From JAAXTX01 sp037139695 (lineage in GTDB: Bacteria; Patescibacteriota; Minisyncoccia; Moranbacterales; UBA1568): a stretch of 54,449 nt of DNA. The translations under genes and the position numbers were made by a program. Shown piece after piece: positions 54,123 through 54,449 of this stretch (its first letter is position 1; each line of letters starts with the position of its first letter). The notes beneath the pieces were generated by a model. It was not told where the DNA came from. It made no database searches and saw only the letters and a list, made by a program, of their open reading frames with translations. The DNA is taken from contig JBAXFX010000001.1 in NCBI GenBank assembly GCA_037139695.1, positions 1-54,449 of the forward strand. The letters run 5' to 3'.

Positions 54123-54396
54123 TTATACGACCAAGAATCCGATCGCCACAGAAAGCGACCATCGAACCGCGTCCTTAACTTTATACCACTCACAGAAGCT
54201 GATTACGCGTTTTATTGTGTCCTGTCTTCCTGCCCGTATTGCCATGCCTGTCCATACCGCTACGTCAGCCCGGCCGGCCTGATGGCAGTCATGGCGACGG
54301 GCGAAACGTTACGGGCTGAAAAAGCGTTGCTCGCCCGAATCACTTCGTAAAACGTCGCAGGCAGGCAGGTGCGAGGGAATGAATATACCTATTCAG

Positions 54397-54449
54397 GCAC
54401 CGGTTCCCGATGAGGTGGTTTCTTAAAGATATCTTACTCGACATATTCT
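54397..54449. mobile_element. Partial copy of MITE-like element A (end of window)
   Basis: 53 bases matching the right end of the element at 9102-9154 (read in reverse) at 47 of 53 positions, starting at the terminal GCAC. It continues past the window edge. The stretch 54127-54396 before it holds no gene that I can support; a frame at 54108-54350 overlaps the terminator and has no ribosome site. Confidence 0.75.

Noticed and set aside
54108..54350. 80-codon frame with CPYCHACPYRY
   Set aside because: Its start lies inside a terminator hairpin, and no ribosome site is seen for it or later starts. Could be a relic, but I cannot support it.

Overview
The window looks like part of a chromosome from a Candidate Phyla Radiation (Patescibacteria) bacterium of fairly high GC. 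This is an inference from gene content and style: a compact minus-strand layout, a mraZ-rsmH-ftsL-ftsI-murF division cluster, a DUF4012 protein beside MurJ, many glycosyltransferases, membrane-anchored DsbA-like proteins, short intergenic gaps and many tiny genes of unknown function. TGA is used as a normal stop, so the Gracilibacteria/Absconditabacteria code does not apply. I cannot name the class. Almost every large gene is on the minus strand. The plus strand carries only one tRNA-Thr(CGT) and a set of small genes with their own near-consensus promoters and terminators.

Layout. 0.15-6.6 kb: a four-gene surface-polysaccharide operon, including a GT8-GT2 fusion and a PP-loop/pyruvyl-transferase fusion. 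6.9-14.0 kb: housekeeping genes (unknown 202-aa protein, DnaJ behind a CIRCE operator, MltG, Pcm, YjbQ, thioredoxin, LepA). 14.1-19.7 kb: a five-gene DNA modification/defence island (M.EcoRI-like methylase, ParB-fold protein, Dam-type methylase, RhuM, DUF262-HNH nuclease). 19.9-34.3 kb: envelope and sugar-nucleotide genes (MurJ, DUF4012 protein, GT4, GalU, RmlA, RmlD, RmlB, RmlC) with GlyA, a Nudix hydrolase, a TIM-barrel-like protein and an AT-rich HEPN-like gene inserted between rmlB and rmlC. 34.4-40.4 kb: KH-domain protein and the dcw genes behind an MraZ-type promoter. 40.7-46.0 kb: DUF1152 protein, nucleotidyltransferase, L,D-transpeptidase, MazG-like protein, QueA. 46.0-54.4 kb: tRNA, two membrane-tethered thioredoxin-fold proteins, EngB, a PIG-V-like mannosyltransferase and the plus-strand small genes.

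The genes fit a cell that builds peptidoglycan and a rhamnose-containing surface polymer. GalU and RmlA-D supply activated sugars, the glycosyltransferases and the pyruvyl-transferase fusion assemble or decorate the polymer, and MurJ/MurF/FtsI/MltG/L,D-transpeptidase handle the wall.

The strongest unexpected signals are non-coding or contextual. Two different MITE-like elements each have terminal inverted repeats and a target-site duplication (8847-9155, 9-bp duplication; 31342-31522, 5-bp duplication), and a further partial copy of each lies at a window edge. A GC-rich palindromic repeat occurs between genes and also inside the coding sequence of queA, and a different repeat-bearing insert lies in lepA. 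The defence island contains two ParB/Srx-fold proteins and two different adenine methylases but only one recognisable nuclease. All functions are read from sequence motifs by eye; no database search was run.
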